From: Acaudatibacter sp035532115
GTDB taxonomy: Bacteria > Pseudomonadota > Alphaproteobacteria > Caulobacterales > Caulobacteraceae
DNA length: 64,000 nucleotides
NCBI GenBank assembly: GCA_035532115.1
Contig: DATKRO010000087.1
Span: 6,498 to 70,497, forward strand
Reading direction: 5' to 3'
The notes under the pieces were generated by a model. It saw only the letters and a list, made by a program, of their open reading frames with translations, was not told where the DNA came from and searched no databases. Positions 52,947-62,377 of the stretch are shown here, in pieces; within the stretch, counting starts at the first letter, position 1, and each line of letters starts with the position of its first letter. The translations under genes and the position numbers were made by a program.

Positions 52947-53944
52947 GCCGCGCGCCGGCGCGCGGCGATCTCGGCCGCCAGCCGGATCGCCGCGATCAGG
53001 CTCTGCGGACGCGCCAGGCCCTTGCCGGCGATGTCGAAGGCGGTGCCGTGGTCGGGCGAGGTGCGCACGATCGGCAGGCCCAGCGTCACGTTCACCCCGC
53101 CCCAGAAATCCAGCATCTTCACCGGGATCAGCGCCTGGTCGTGATAGAGGCAGAGCGCCGCGTCATAGCTGCGCCGCGCCTCGCGGTGGAACAGGGTGTC
53201 GGCCGGCAGCGGGCCGCGGGCGTCGACGCCCCGCGCCCGCAGATCGGCCACCGCCGGGGCCACCGAGACGATCTCCTCGCGGCCGAGCGCGCCGCCCTCG
53301 CCGGCGTGCGGATTGAGCCCGGCCACCGCGATCCGCGGCGACGCCACGCCGAAGTCGCGCGCCAGGGCCTCGGCGGCGACGAGGCCGGCGTGCAGGATCC
53401 GCTCGCGGGTCGCCAGCGCCGGCGCCTGGGCCAGCGGCTCGTGCACGGTGACGAGCGCGACGCGCAGATCCTTGGCCGTGAGCATCATCACCGGTCCCCG
53501 GGACCCGCGATGGGCGACGGCCCGGGTGAGCTCGCCGATGAACTCGGTGTGCCCGGGGAAGCCGAAGCCGGCCTGGTAGAGCACCTGCTTGGCGACCGGC
53601 GCCGTCACCACGCCCGCGGCCTCGCCGGCGATGGCAAGGGCGACCGCCGACCTGATCCAGGCCACCACCTGGGAAGCGGCGGCGACCGAGGGCTGGCCGG
53701 GCGTCGCGGGCGCCTCGAGCGGCAGGTCGAGCACCGGCAGGGCCTCGGCGAAGAGGGCCGGCGCCGCCGCCGCGCAGGCGATCGCGCGCACCGGCCCCGC
53801 GCACGCGCCGGCGAGCGCGCCCAGATCGCCCACCACCACGAAGGCTGGACCCTCCCGGCGCAGCGCCGCCCAGGCCTTGCCGACGACCTCCGGCCCGATC
53901 CCGGCGGGGTCCCCGAGGGTGACGGCAAGCGGGGCCTGGGTCAC
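52943..53944 (-). CDS. pdxA: 4-hydroxythreonine-4-phosphate dehydrogenase
   Basis: PdxA oxidises 4-phosphohydroxy-L-threonine in the deoxyxylulose-5-phosphate-dependent vitamin B6 pathway. The 333-residue protein starts APLAVTLGDPAGIGPEV, has the metal-binding histidine in FPGHTEFIGEL, NPHAGEGGALG and YHDQALIPVKM with further metal ligands, and ends with GTAFDIAGKG and LIAAIRLA. It is flanked by overlaps with surA and ksgA. Confidence 0.96.
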   Translation of the reverse strand: MTQAPLAVTLGDPAGIGPEVVGKAWAALRREGPAFVVVGDLGALAGACAGPVRAIACAAAAPALFAEALPVLDLPLEAPATPGQPSVAAASQVVAWIRSAVALAIAGEAAGVVTAPVAKQVLYQAGFGFPGHTEFIGELTRAVAHRGSRGPVMMLTAKDLRVALVTVHEPLAQAPALATRERILHAGLVAAEALARDFGVASPRIAVAGLNPHAGEGGALGREEIVSVAPAVADLRARGVDARGPLPADTLFHREARRSYDAALCLYHDQALIPVKMLDFWGGVNVTLGLPIVRTSPDHGTAFDIAGKGLARPQSLIAAIRLAAEIAARRRAA

Positions 53945-55329
53945 CGGGTCTCGATGTCGGCCGAGTTCCTCAGATCGCGGACGTAGCGGCGCGAGATCAT
54001 CGAGAGCTGCCGGCCGAAGAGCAGGTTCTCGATCTGGTCGTGGTCCATCCCCTGGGCCGCGTTGGTGCGCTTGTTGCAGACCGCGATCAGGTGCAGCCCC
54101 TCGTCGCTGCGCAGCGGCTGGGAAACGTCGCCGACGTTCATGGCGAGCGCGGCGGTGCGGAAGGCGGGGGCCAGATCCTTGGCTTCGGCTTCACCGAGGT
54201 CGCCGGCCACGATGCCGTCGACCTTGCCGGCGATGGCCAGGAAGTTCGTGCAGCCGTGCAGCCTGGCGCGCAGCCCCTCGAGCTTGGCCGTCGCGGCGTC
54301 CACCTGGGCCTGGGACGCGTTGGCGGCGAGCGGCACGGCCGCCTGCATCAGGCTGATCAACAGCGTGTTCGCGCCCGCCGCCTTGTTGCGCAGGTAGATG
54401 ATGTAGATCCCGTCCTTCGTCGGGATCGGCGCCGAAAGCTGGCTCGGCCGCATCTGCTGCAGCGCCGCGTCCACCTGCGGCGGGAACTCGCCCGCCGTGA
54501 CCCAGCCGGCGTCGCCGCCGTTGGCGGCGGTGGAGTCGGCCGAGAATTGCCGGGCGACGGCGCTGAACGGCGCGCCCTGGTGGATCTGGGCGACGAGCTG
54601 GTTGGCTTCCTTCATCGCCGGCGCCTCGCCGCCGGCGCGCTGCGGATCGATGAGCACCTCCGACACCTGGTAGCGCGGCTTGTCGGCCTCGGCCGCCTCG
54701 CGCGCCTCGAACGCCTTGATCTGGTCCTCGCCGATCTTCAGGCGCGATCCGTAGCGGCCGCGGATCCAGCGCTGCCAGCTGATCTCGGCGCGCAGCTGGT
54801 CGCGGAAGGTCTTGGCGCCGACGCCCTGCTGGGCGAGCGACGCCAGGAGTTGCTGGGGCGTGGTGTTGTTGTTCTTGGCGATGTTGGCGATCTCGTCGTC
54901 GATGTCGGCGTCGGTGGCGATGATGGAGAACTTCTGCTGCTTCTCCTCGCGCTTGAGTTCCTGCAGCTCCAGCCGCTCGTCGATGAGCGAACTCAGCGCC
55001 TCGCGCTCCAGCTGCGGCATGTTGTCGTTGGTGGGCTGGATGCCGGCCGTGACGATCAGCAGCCGGATGCGCTGGCCGAGGTCGTAGGTGGAGATGACGT
55101 CGTCGTTGACCGTGGCGATGACGCGCTCGTCGAGCGGCGCGGGGCCGGCCGGCGGCGCAGTCGCGGCCGCGGCGTCCGGCGGCGGCGGCGCCGCGGCGTC
55201 CTGGGCGGCGGCCGGTCCGGCCCTGAGACACGTCACAAACAGGAGACACGTCACAAACAGGAGACACGTCGCCAAGAGGCTGCACGCCGTTCCCCCGAGG
55301 GCGCGCGCGTGCTTGCTGAGCCACCGCAT
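53941..55329 (-). CDS. surA: periplasmic peptidyl-prolyl isomerase / chaperone SurA
   Basis: SurA escorts outer-membrane proteins to BAM. From the ATG at 55329 the protein has 462 residues: a signal peptide with an unusual repeat, an N-terminal helical chaperone domain (about 70-200, with VIATVNDDVISTYDLGQRIR and LIDERLELQELKREEK), one clear parvulin domain (about 220-320, YQVSEVLIDPQ, ARQFSADSTAANGGDAGW) and a C-terminal domain that ends SADIETR. E. coli has two parvulin domains; the second here is not recognisable. Upstream is lptD and downstream pdxA. Confidence 0.9.
   Translation of the reverse strand: MRWLSKHARALGGTACSLLATCLLFVTCLLFVTCLRAGPAAAQDAAAPPPPDAAAATAPPAGPAPLDERVIATVNDDVISTYDLGQRIRLLIVTAGIQPTNDNMPQLEREALSSLIDERLELQELKREEKQQKFSIIATDADIDDEIANIAKNNNTTPQQLLASLAQQGVGAKTFRDQLRAEISWQRWIRGRYGSRLKIGEDQIKAFEAREAAEADKPRYQVSEVLIDPQRAGGEAPAMKEANQLVAQIHQGAPFSAVARQFSADSTAANGGDAGWVTAGEFPPQVDAALQQMRPSQLSAPIPTKDGIYIIYLRNKAAGANTLLISLMQAAVPLAANASQAQVDAATAKLEGLRARLHGCTNFLAIAGKVDGIVAGDLGEAEAKDLAPAFRTAALAMNVGDVSQPLRSDEGLHLIAVCNKRTNAAQGMDHDQIENLLFGRQLSMISRRYVRDLRNSADIETR
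55225..55270. repeat. 18-bp tandem repeat in the surA signal peptide
   Basis: GAGACACGTCACAAACAG occurs twice in a row (55225-55242 and 55243-55260) followed by GAGACACGTC of a third copy. On the coding strand it adds six residues per unit (TCLLFV) to the hydrophobic core of the SurA signal peptide, and because the unit is a multiple of three the frame is kept. Slipped-strand replication is a natural cause. Confidence 0.8.
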
Positions 55330-55374
55330 GCTGGACCTTTTCTTTACTTCCCTTGACCGCTGCAAGGCCGCATC

Positions 55375-57654
55375 TCAGGGCCCGGGTACGCTCGAAGTCG
55401 GGCTGTACCCTGAATTGCCCAATGTGGCGAGGGAAAGGCGCAGGAACACGCCCGAGGTCGGCCCCAGGGTGCGGTTGAAGATCTCGTCCTGACGGTACAC
55501 CACCTCCACCCGGATGCAGTCGTCGCGATAGACGACGCCGAAGCCGCGCCGTCGCCACTCGCCGCTGAGGAAGTCGCGGTCTCCGTAGGCTGTGACGCCC
55601 CAGTGCTTCAGCAGATACACCTCGCCGCGGAAGTCGAGGTACTTCACCGGCGCGCCGCTGGGGTCCTGCGCCTCCTCCAGGTAGCGGATCGATCCGGACA
55701 CCCGGCGCGAGACCAGGTCGACGCCCGTCTCCATCCGGTTGATCGAGAGGCTGCGCGAATCCAGCCGCCAGCGGCTGAAGAAGTCGAATCCCTTGATGGG
55801 CGAGCCTTCCACGCCCACCACCCAGTCCGAGGCCAGGCCCTCGAGTCCGGTGCGCGCCGGAAGGCTGGGGTCGGGCTCGGCGCGCAGGCTGCGCCCGAAG
55901 ATGACGCTGGCGTTGCGGCCGTCGCCGAATTCGGCGCTCGCCTCGCCGCCGAGGTCGAGGATCTGGCCCGAATCGATGAGATCGAACCCGGGCGACTTGT
56001 TCACCTGGAAGAGGTTGGTGGTGTCGAACACGAAGTCGGCGCTGTCCTCGTTGGGAATGCGCGGATCCTGCTTCACCAGCGGCGCGATCGACAGCTGCGC
56101 GATCGGCTGGACGATGTAAGTCACCGGCCCGGCGGTCTTGTAGAACGGCCAGCTGGCGGTGAAGCCGGCCGCGCCGAAGCCGCGGGCGATGGTGGCGTTG
56201 CGGGCGAACGGCGCCGGCAGGTTGGCCAGGTTGTAGATGTCGACGCGGCCCTCCACGAAGGGGTCGATGCGGATGCCGTCCGCCAGGATGATCGAGCGGC
56301 GCCAATCGCCCTGAAGCGTGGCGCGGCGGCTGTCGACGCCGAGTTCGGTGGGATCGATCGGCGATTCGTCCCTGGTCAGCACCACGCCGCTGGCGTCGAT
56401 GCGCAGGCGCCCGCCGAGGATCGGCTGGTCAGGCTCGTAGCGCGCCTCGATGAGCGGCGCGATCAGCGGGAAGGCGCCGTTGACGTCGGTGGGCCTCAGG
56501 CCCTGGATGTCGATGGCCGCCACCGAGATGTACGAGTTCTGCTTCTGCCGCACCGCGTAGAGCTGCGAGATCAGCCGCTGGTCCTCGGCGGCGTAGAGGC
56601 CGCGGTCGATGAAGACATCGCTGATCCCGTATTTCTGGAAGATCAGCGGATCGGAGGTGCGCTCCGCGGTGAAGCCCCATTGCCAGTCGTCCGGGCCGGC
56701 GAAGAGCCCCTTGGCCAGGATGTAGCTGCGCGACGTCAGTGGGCCAAAGCGGTGGCCGCTCGAGGTGAAGTCGCGCTCGTAGGTATAGCCGGCGCGGGCC
56801 TCGATGGCTCCGGACCAGAACCGCTTGCGCCAGTCGAGATTGAGGAACGGATTCACCTTGGTGTTGAGCTGCGGACTGATCACCAGGTCCTCGGAGGGCG
56901 AGATCACCTGCAGATACGGCTGTTCCCAGGAGAAGCCGCGCAGCCCGGAGTTCGAGACCTCGGGCGTCAGCAGCCCCGACTTGCGCGCCACCGACGGATC
57001 GGCCTCCCAGAACACCGGCAGATAGAACACCGGCAGGTCGTGGATCTCGATCACCGCGTCGCGGAAGTAGACGATCTGCTTCTTCTTGTCCTCGACCGCC
57101 GTCCGGGCGCGGATCGACCATGTCGGGGTCGGCTCCCTGGCGCAGACCGGGCAGGGGGTGAAGATCACCTCGTTGAGCTGCTGAAAGCTCGCCGAGCGCC
57201 TGACCGCGCTGGCGGCGGCGATGGTGACGTGCTGCTTCAGGCGCGTGGAGAAGGCGAACGCCACCCCTTGCGAGAAGGTCCCGTTCAGCACCGCCGAGCT
57301 GGCGAACTCGGCCGTGCCGTCCGGATTGACGATGGCGACGTGGCCCTTGGCCGCGACGATCCCGGTGGCGCTGTCGTAGGTCACCTGGTCGGCCCGCAGC
57401 ACCCGGCCGCGGTAGCGCGCCTCGACGTGGCCCTGGGCAGTGACGGTGTGGTCGGCTTCGTTCTGGATGAGTCGGTCGGCCTGGATGAAGAACCCGCCGC
57501 CGGCCAGACCGTCGCCGGGGGGAGGGGGCCGGATCGTGGGAACCGCCGGCGCGGCCGGCCTGACCGGCGGCAGCGGCGACTCCCTCGGGCTCGCCAGAGC
57601 CAGCGCGGGCGCCAGCGCGACGGTCAACGTCCCCGCCAGCCAAGCGAGTTTCAC
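55375..57654 (-). CDS. lptD: LPS-assembly outer-membrane protein LptD
   Basis: LptD with LptE puts lipopolysaccharide in the outer leaflet. The 759-residue protein has a signal peptide (about 1-21, ending LALAS), an OstA/LptA-like beta-jellyroll domain (about 50-155, with GFFIQADRLIQNEADHTV) and a C-terminal barrel (about 200-759). Cysteines in FTPCPVCARE and DDCIRVEVVYRQDE probably form the inter-domain disulfides, as in E. coli, although there are fewer of them. It lies between lptG and surA. Confidence 0.95.
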   Translation of the reverse strand: MKLAWLAGTLTVALAPALALASPRESPLPPVRPAAPAVPTIRPPPPGDGLAGGGFFIQADRLIQNEADHTVTAQGHVEARYRGRVLRADQVTYDSATGIVAAKGHVAIVNPDGTAEFASSAVLNGTFSQGVAFAFSTRLKQHVTIAAASAVRRSASFQQLNEVIFTPCPVCAREPTPTWSIRARTAVEDKKKQIVYFRDAVIEIHDLPVFYLPVFWEADPSVARKSGLLTPEVSNSGLRGFSWEQPYLQVISPSEDLVISPQLNTKVNPFLNLDWRKRFWSGAIEARAGYTYERDFTSSGHRFGPLTSRSYILAKGLFAGPDDWQWGFTAERTSDPLIFQKYGISDVFIDRGLYAAEDQRLISQLYAVRQKQNSYISVAAIDIQGLRPTDVNGAFPLIAPLIEARYEPDQPILGGRLRIDASGVVLTRDESPIDPTELGVDSRRATLQGDWRRSIILADGIRIDPFVEGRVDIYNLANLPAPFARNATIARGFGAAGFTASWPFYKTAGPVTYIVQPIAQLSIAPLVKQDPRIPNEDSADFVFDTTNLFQVNKSPGFDLIDSGQILDLGGEASAEFGDGRNASVIFGRSLRAEPDPSLPARTGLEGLASDWVVGVEGSPIKGFDFFSRWRLDSRSLSINRMETGVDLVSRRVSGSIRYLEEAQDPSGAPVKYLDFRGEVYLLKHWGVTAYGDRDFLSGEWRRRGFGVVYRDDCIRVEVVYRQDEIFNRTLGPTSGVFLRLSLATLGNSGYSPTSSVPGP

Positions 57655-57678
57655 CAGGCGCCCCCTCTGGCCATCGCT

Positions 57679-58782
57679 TCAGCCGTCCTCGGTATAGCAA
57701 AGCAAGGTCAGGCCGGCGAGCAGGGCCACGGCGGGCGGCGCCCAGGCGGCGAGCACGGGCGGCACGACTTCGGCCGCGCCCAGGGCGCCGCACAGCCGAT
57801 CGAAGAAGAAGATCACGAAGCCGAGCGCGACTCCGGCGCCGGCGAGGCCCGCCAGGCCGCCCAGCCGCATCAGCCGCAGCGAGAACGCCGCGGCCAGCGC
57901 CGACATGCCGGCGAAGAGCAGCGGCGTGGCCATCAGCTGCTGCAGCCGCAGCCGGTAAGGCGCCGACGAGAAGCCGGCCGCGTCGGCGCGCCGGATGGTT
58001 TCGGGCAGGCGCCAGAAGCCCACCGCGTCCCTGGCCGCGAACCGCTCCATCGCGGTGCGGCGATCCAGCGACGATGGGATGGACAGGGTCTCCGAACTCA
58101 CCGACCCCTCGCCGGGCGTCGCCTCGCGCACGTTGCTGAGCCGCCAGAATCCGGGTTCGAGCGTGGCTTCGGACGCCTCGATCCGCCGCGAGAACTGCAA
58201 GGCGCCGTTCGCCGTCACGTTCTGGAGGAACAGCGAGACGTGGTGCAGCCGCACCACGCCGCCGTGCATGTCGTGCGCGGTGGCGTGGATGACCACCTGG
58301 GTATGCTCGTCGCCCTGGCGCAGCCAGATGTCCGACGGGGCCGCCGCGCCGCGGCCTTCGCTGATCGCGGTCTTGATGTCCTCGAAGCGGCCGTTGAGGC
58401 CCGCGGCGATCGGATTGAGCACGGTGACGCTCAGGATCCCGAGCAGGAACGCCATGCCCGCGGCCGGAAAGATGAACCGCCAGGCCGAAACGCCCGCGGC
58501 GCGCATGGCCACGAGTTCGCTGCGGCGATTGAGGGCGACGAACGCGCCCATGGTCCCGAACAGGAAGACGAAGGGCAGGAGCAGCAGGATGATCGCCGGC
58601 GATTGCAGCGCCATCAACTCCACCAGGCGCGCGAAGCCGACGTCGGCGCGGCCGCCGAAGGTGCGCGAGAGTTCGACGAAGCAGATCAGCATGACGACGG
58701 ACGAGACCACCGCCATCGCCACCCCCAGGCCCGCCAGGGTGCGCGTCAGCACATAGGCCTGCAGGCGACCGGCCATGCCCAT
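57679..58782 (-). CDS. lptG: LPS export permease LptG
   Basis: A 367-residue YjgP/YjgQ-family subunit of the LptB2FG exporter. Six hydrophobic helices (three at each end) flank a periplasmic jellyroll (about 130-255). The conserved motif ELVAMRAAGVSAWRF is near 98-112. Start at 58782 overlaps the lptF stop by one base. It lies 24 bases before lptD. Confidence 0.94.
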   Translation of the reverse strand: MGMAGRLQAYVLTRTLAGLGVAMAVVSSVVMLICFVELSRTFGGRADVGFARLVELMALQSPAIILLLLPFVFLFGTMGAFVALNRRSELVAMRAAGVSAWRFIFPAAGMAFLLGILSVTVLNPIAAGLNGRFEDIKTAISEGRGAAAPSDIWLRQGDEHTQVVIHATAHDMHGGVVRLHHVSLFLQNVTANGALQFSRRIEASEATLEPGFWRLSNVREATPGEGSVSSETLSIPSSLDRRTAMERFAARDAVGFWRLPETIRRADAAGFSSAPYRLRLQQLMATPLLFAGMSALAAAFSLRLMRLGGLAGLAGAGVALGFVIFFFDRLCGALGAAEVVPPVLAAWAPPAVALLAGLTLLCYTEDG

Positions 58783-59921
58783 CAGGCCGGCCGTCCGGTC
58801 GCCAGCATGGCGGCGGGCGCGGCCATGGCCGGACCGCGCGCCGGATGCTGGCGAAGCACGATGGCCAGGGACACCAGCACGCAGATCAGCGGCGCCGAAT
58901 ACTGCAGGATGTCGAGGCTCGGCTGGCTGGCGCTGGCCGCCGCGGCGACGAAGCCGAGCACCCGCACGCCCACCGCCGCGGCCGAGGCGGCGGCGATGCG
59001 CACGCCATAGCCCAGCCGGCTGAACGCGCCGCCGAGGACCGCGGCCAGCGCCAGGCTCATGAAGGCCAGGTTGTAGAGCGGCGAGGCCAGCCGGGCGTTG
59101 CCCTCGGCAAGCAGGGCCGCGCGGTTGTTCCGCTCCCAGCGATGGCGAAGATCCGGGAAGAACAGTTCGTGCAGGTAGCGATCCGACGCATGGTAGCGGA
59201 TCTGCGTCTCCAGGGCCAGGAACGGCCGCAGGTCCAGGAGGTATTCGTCCCAGTAGAGCGTGTTCAGCACGCCCGTCTTCGAGAACTCCTGATTGGAGCC
59301 GTTGTGCAGGATCAGCACCGGTTCGCCGTCGCGCTCGGCGATCCGGCCCTCGCCGGCCATGAGGGTGGTGGAATCGCCGTGCCGCCGGGTCTGGTCGATG
59401 AAGATGTTCTTGATCGCGCCATCGGCGCCCACCGACTGGGCATAGACGGTGAGGCCGGGCGCGGGATGGGTGAATTGGCCAGGTTCGATCAAGGTCGCGG
59501 CGATGTCGGCGCGCACCGCGTCGAGAACGTGGCGCAGCTGCCTGAAGCACAGCGGCTGGATCCAGAGGTTGATGACGAGAGTGGCGATGGCGGCCATCAG
59601 CGACAGGCGGATGGCCGGCGAGGCCACGCGCCAGCGGCTCATGCCGCCGGCGAAGCAGATGACGATCTCCTGCTCGGTGTGCAGCCGATTGAGCGCCACC
59701 AGGCCGGCGACGAACACCGCCAGCGGCAGGATCATGGCGATGATCTGCGGCGTCGCCAGCAGCGTCACCTCGGCGAAGATCAGCGCGGTCTGGCGTTCGC
59801 TGACCATGAGGTCCAGCGCCGAGAGGCTGGACGTCAGCACCGCCACGCCGGTCAGGGCCGCCGTGGCGAGGACGGTGGGGCCGAGGAGCTGGCGGAAGAG
59901 GTAGCGGTCGATCAGTCGCAT
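58782..59921 (-). CDS. lptF: LPS export permease LptF
   Basis: A 379-residue partner of LptG. It begins MRLIDRYLFRQLLGP, the usual LptF/G start, and has EQEIVICFAGGMSRWRVASP with six transmembrane helices and a periplasmic domain (about 130-270). Upstream start codons to 59993 would extend into non-conserved sequence. The C-terminal tail after helix 6 is Ala/Pro-rich. First gene of the minus-strand envelope operon. Confidence 0.94.
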   Translation of the reverse strand: MRLIDRYLFRQLLGPTVLATAALTGVAVLTSSLSALDLMVSERQTALIFAEVTLLATPQIIAMILPLAVFVAGLVALNRLHTEQEIVICFAGGMSRWRVASPAIRLSLMAAIATLVINLWIQPLCFRQLRHVLDAVRADIAATLIEPGQFTHPAPGLTVYAQSVGADGAIKNIFIDQTRRHGDSTTLMAGEGRIAERDGEPVLILHNGSNQEFSKTGVLNTLYWDEYLLDLRPFLALETQIRYHASDRYLHELFFPDLRHRWERNNRAALLAEGNARLASPLYNLAFMSLALAAVLGGAFSRLGYGVRIAAASAAAVGVRVLGFVAAAASASQPSLDILQYSAPLICVLVSLAIVLRQHPARGPAMAAPAAMLATGRPA

Positions 59922-60029
59922 CGAAGCCCGGGAACCTGCGAGACCGAAGAGCCCTGTCGGGCGTTCGGCCCTCCTTTCACACGCCCCGCCCATGGCGACA
60001 ATGCGCCCGAGCCGGGCCTGGCGCGGAAC

Positions 60030-60755
60030 TCAGAGCGGCGGCGGCGCCGCGGCCACGGGGCCGAATACGCGCCGGAACGCAGCCTCGAGCGCCGCGTCCG
60101 TCTGCGCGAGCCCGGCGGTGCATCCGAGGTCGGCGAGGCTGGTCACCTGATGTCCGGCGAGGCCGCAAGGCACGATGCCGCCGAAATGCGCAAGGTCCGG
60201 ATCGACGTTGAGGCTGACGCCATGGAAGCTGATCCAGCGGCGCAGCTTCACCCCGATGGCGGCGATCTTGGCTTCCCGGGCGATCCCGTCGCCGCGGTCG
60301 TGCTCGACCCACACGCCCACGCGGCCTTCGCGCACCTGGCCTTCGACGCCGAGCCCGGCCAGGCTTTCGATCATCCAGGTCTGCAGCGCCCGCACGAACC
60401 GGCCCACGTCGCGGCCGCGCCGCCCCAGATCCAGCATCACATACGCCACGCGCTGGCCGGGGCCGTGATAGGTGAACTGGCCGCCGCGTCCGCTGCGGAA
60501 CACCGGAAACCGTTCGGGATCGAGGAGATCGCCGGGTCGGGCCGAGACGCCCGCGGTATAGAGCGGCGGATGCTCGAGCAGCCAGACCAGCTCGCCCGCG
60601 CGGCCCGCGGCGATCGCGGCCACTCGGGCCTCCATCGCCGCCACCGCCTCGGGATAGGCGACGGGGCTGGCCGACACCGCCCAGCCGGTGGCGGCGCCGT
60701 CGGCGCGCGGCATGGCGGCGTCCAGCGGCGCGCAGGTTAACGGGCGGTCAAGCAT
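60030..60755 (-). CDS. lipB: octanoyl-ACP:protein N-octanoyltransferase
   Basis: LipB moves octanoate from ACP to lipoyl domains, the first step of lipoate synthesis. The 241-residue protein carries RGGQFTYHGPGQRVAYVMLDL, the Lys in IGVKLRRWISFHG and the catalytic Cys in IVPCGLAGHQVTSL. The final residues are proline-rich. It is divergent from the FliN-like gene, with 31 bases between the two starts. Confidence 0.95.
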   Translation of the reverse strand: MLDRPLTCAPLDAAMPRADGAATGWAVSASPVAYPEAVAAMEARVAAIAAGRAGELVWLLEHPPLYTAGVSARPGDLLDPERFPVFRSGRGGQFTYHGPGQRVAYVMLDLGRRGRDVGRFVRALQTWMIESLAGLGVEGQVREGRVGVWVEHDRGDGIAREAKIAAIGVKLRRWISFHGVSLNVDPDLAHFGGIVPCGLAGHQVTSLADLGCTAGLAQTDAALEAAFRRVFGPVAAAPPPL

Positions 60756-60786
60756 CGGCCTGCAATGTGGGGTGCGGCGCTCGCCT

Positions 60787-61062
60787 GTGAAAGCGCCCCT
60801 GCTGGGCGCTCCATTGAGTCAGGTCAACGCCGTCGACGTGGAAATTCTGGTGGTGCTGGGCCGCGCCAGCCTGCCCATGCAGCAGTTGCTGCGCATGGGG
60901 CGTGGAGCGGTGATTTCCCTCGACGCCAAGGCCACGGACGAGGTCTGGATCCTGGCCAACAACCATCCGGTGGCGCGCGGCGAGATCCAGATCAGCGAGG
61001 AGAGGATCTCGATCGCGGTCACCCGCGCCGCCGACGTCTACGACTTCATCGCTGGCGGCTGA
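60787..61062 (+). CDS. FliN/SpoA-domain flagellar switch-like protein, stand-alone
   Basis: A 91-residue SpoA-domain protein with VNAVDVEILVVLGRASLPM, RMGRGAVISLDAK, EVWILANNHPVARGEI and SIAVTRAADVYDFI. This is the C-terminal domain of FliN. The GTG at 60787 is chosen because it directly precedes the conserved part. FliN forms the rotor C-ring with FliG and FliM, and normally lies in a flagellar operon; none is here. It may be a second FliN-like protein. Convergent overlap of 17 bases with the GT9 gene. Confidence 0.85.
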   Translation: MKAPLLGAPLSQVNAVDVEILVVLGRASLPMQQLLRMGRGAVISLDAKATDEVWILANNHPVARGEIQISEERISIAVTRAADVYDFIAGG

Positions 61063-62101
61063 GCCCGCGGGTCGGCCCACCCGTAGGAGCGGATCGGCCG
61101 AGCAGCGCCAGCACCGCCTGGATCGCCGCGCTCGCCGGAATCGCGCTCAGGTCCGCGCCGCCGCCGAAGTCCTTCGACGAGAGGACGAGGCTGCGCGGGG
61201 CCACCGGCGCCCAGCGGGCCGGATCGGTGGGGCCGAAGAGGCTCACCACCGCGGTTCCGGCGCCGCCTAGGAGGTGGCCGACGCCGTTGTCGTTGGCGAG
61301 CAGCGCCGCCAGCCGCTGGCCTCGGGCGATAAGCAGGTCCAGCGCCGCGCCGGCCGCGGCGTCGGCCTCGGCCCGAAGCACGATCGCCTCGGGGACCGCC
61401 GCTTCGAGATCGGCGCCGGCGAGGCTCTCCATCGGTCCCAGCAGGAACACCGGCGTGACGCCGTCTCCGGCCAGGGCGCGCGCGGTCTCGACGAAGCGCG
61501 GCATCGGCCAGTTCTTGCGGGCCTCGCGGCTGCCCGGGGCAAGGCCCACGTAGGTGCGCCCGTCCGGCAGGGACCGGCGGGCCGCCGCCTGCGCCGCTGG
61601 CGTGGCCTCGAGCCTGCCCGACCCGTCCGGCGCGGCCCCGGTGGCGCAGGCCACCAGCGAGAGCATGCGTTCGGAGATGCGCCGAGGACGGGTGCGGCTG
61701 GGCGGGCGGCCGTCGCAGAGCAGATATCCCGGCAGGCAGCAATGGAAGGCGCGATGCTTCAGGCCCAGCCGCGCCAGCGCCACGGTGGAGATCTTGGTGC
61801 GCGCATCGAACACCCGCTCGAACGGCGGCAGCGCGCGCAGGCGCGCCAGCAGCGGCCCGGCCGGGCCATCCAGGCCCGCATGGGCGATGACCTTGGCGAC
61901 CTCCGGCCTGAACAGGGTGCGCAGCTCGTCCGCCATCGAGGTCTGATGCGTGGCGATCCACCAGACCTCGTGCGCGGGAAAGGCGCGGCGCAGAGCGCGC
62001 AGGAACGGCGCCTTCAGCATGACGTCGCCCAGCCCTTCGCGGTCCACGATGACGGCGATCGGCCTGGCGGGCTCGGACCTCTTCGACCGCTCCGCCGTCA
62101 T
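61046..62101 (-). CDS. GT9 (heptosyltransferase-like) glycosyltransferase
   Basis: A 351-residue GT-B protein of the ADP-heptose:LPS heptosyltransferase superfamily. Motifs are IVDREGLGDVMLKAPFLRAL at the N-terminus and GLAPGSREARKNWP, LLANDNGVGHLLGGAGTAVVSLFGPTDP at the C-terminal (split at about 271-298). The aspartate in NDNGVGHL follows the typical GT9 D-x-G pattern. It probably adds a sugar to lipid A core or a related glycan, in line with the LPS export genes 2-3 kb away. It has a four-base-class leader start at ATG 62101. Confidence 0.86.
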   Translation of the reverse strand: MTAERSKRSEPARPIAVIVDREGLGDVMLKAPFLRALRRAFPAHEVWWIATHQTSMADELRTLFRPEVAKVIAHAGLDGPAGPLLARLRALPPFERVFDARTKISTVALARLGLKHRAFHCCLPGYLLCDGRPPSRTRPRRISERMLSLVACATGAAPDGSGRLEATPAAQAAARRSLPDGRTYVGLAPGSREARKNWPMPRFVETARALAGDGVTPVFLLGPMESLAGADLEAAVPEAIVLRAEADAAAGAALDLLIARGQRLAALLANDNGVGHLLGGAGTAVVSLFGPTDPARWAPVAPRSLVLSSKDFGGGADLSAIPASAAIQAVLALLGRSAPTGGPTRGLSRQR

Positions 62102-62227
62102 CGGGAACCGGGCGCTTTGCGGCGCCCGCAGGCAAATGCGCCGGCCGGCGTCGGGGGCGCGGACCGCCGCGCCGGCGCGTGCTTCACAAAGCCTGGCCCC
62201 TCTGCTAACCCCCGCGCCTCACCACAG

Positions 62228-62312
62228 GCGGTCGTGGCGGAATTGGTAGACGCGCAGCGTTGAGGTCGCTGTGGGGCAACCCGTGGAAGTTCGAGTCTTC
62301 TCGACCGCACCA
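62228..62312 (+). tRNA. tRNA-Leu (GAG)
   Basis: An 85-base tRNA with the acceptor stem GCGGTCG/CGACCGC closed at 62228 and 62308, the D-stem region GTGGCGGAATTGGTAGAC, an anticodon stem CAGCG/CGCTG with loop TTGAGGT, hence anticodon GAG at 62262-62264, and a long variable arm GTGGGGCAACCC. The T loop TTCGAGT and the encoded 3' CCA (62310-62312) are present. The class II form with a long variable arm fits leucine. Confidence 0.96.
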
Positions 62313-62377
62313 GTGGAACCAACGCGAGGACCGTCCGCGGGCTGAACGCAAGGCCATCGTCGTCGAGGGGAGGGGGC

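Noticed and set aside
55603..59010. 1135-codon open frame antisense to lptD and lptG
   Set aside because: Crosses two well-supported genes and is compositionally biased; a by-product of codon bias.
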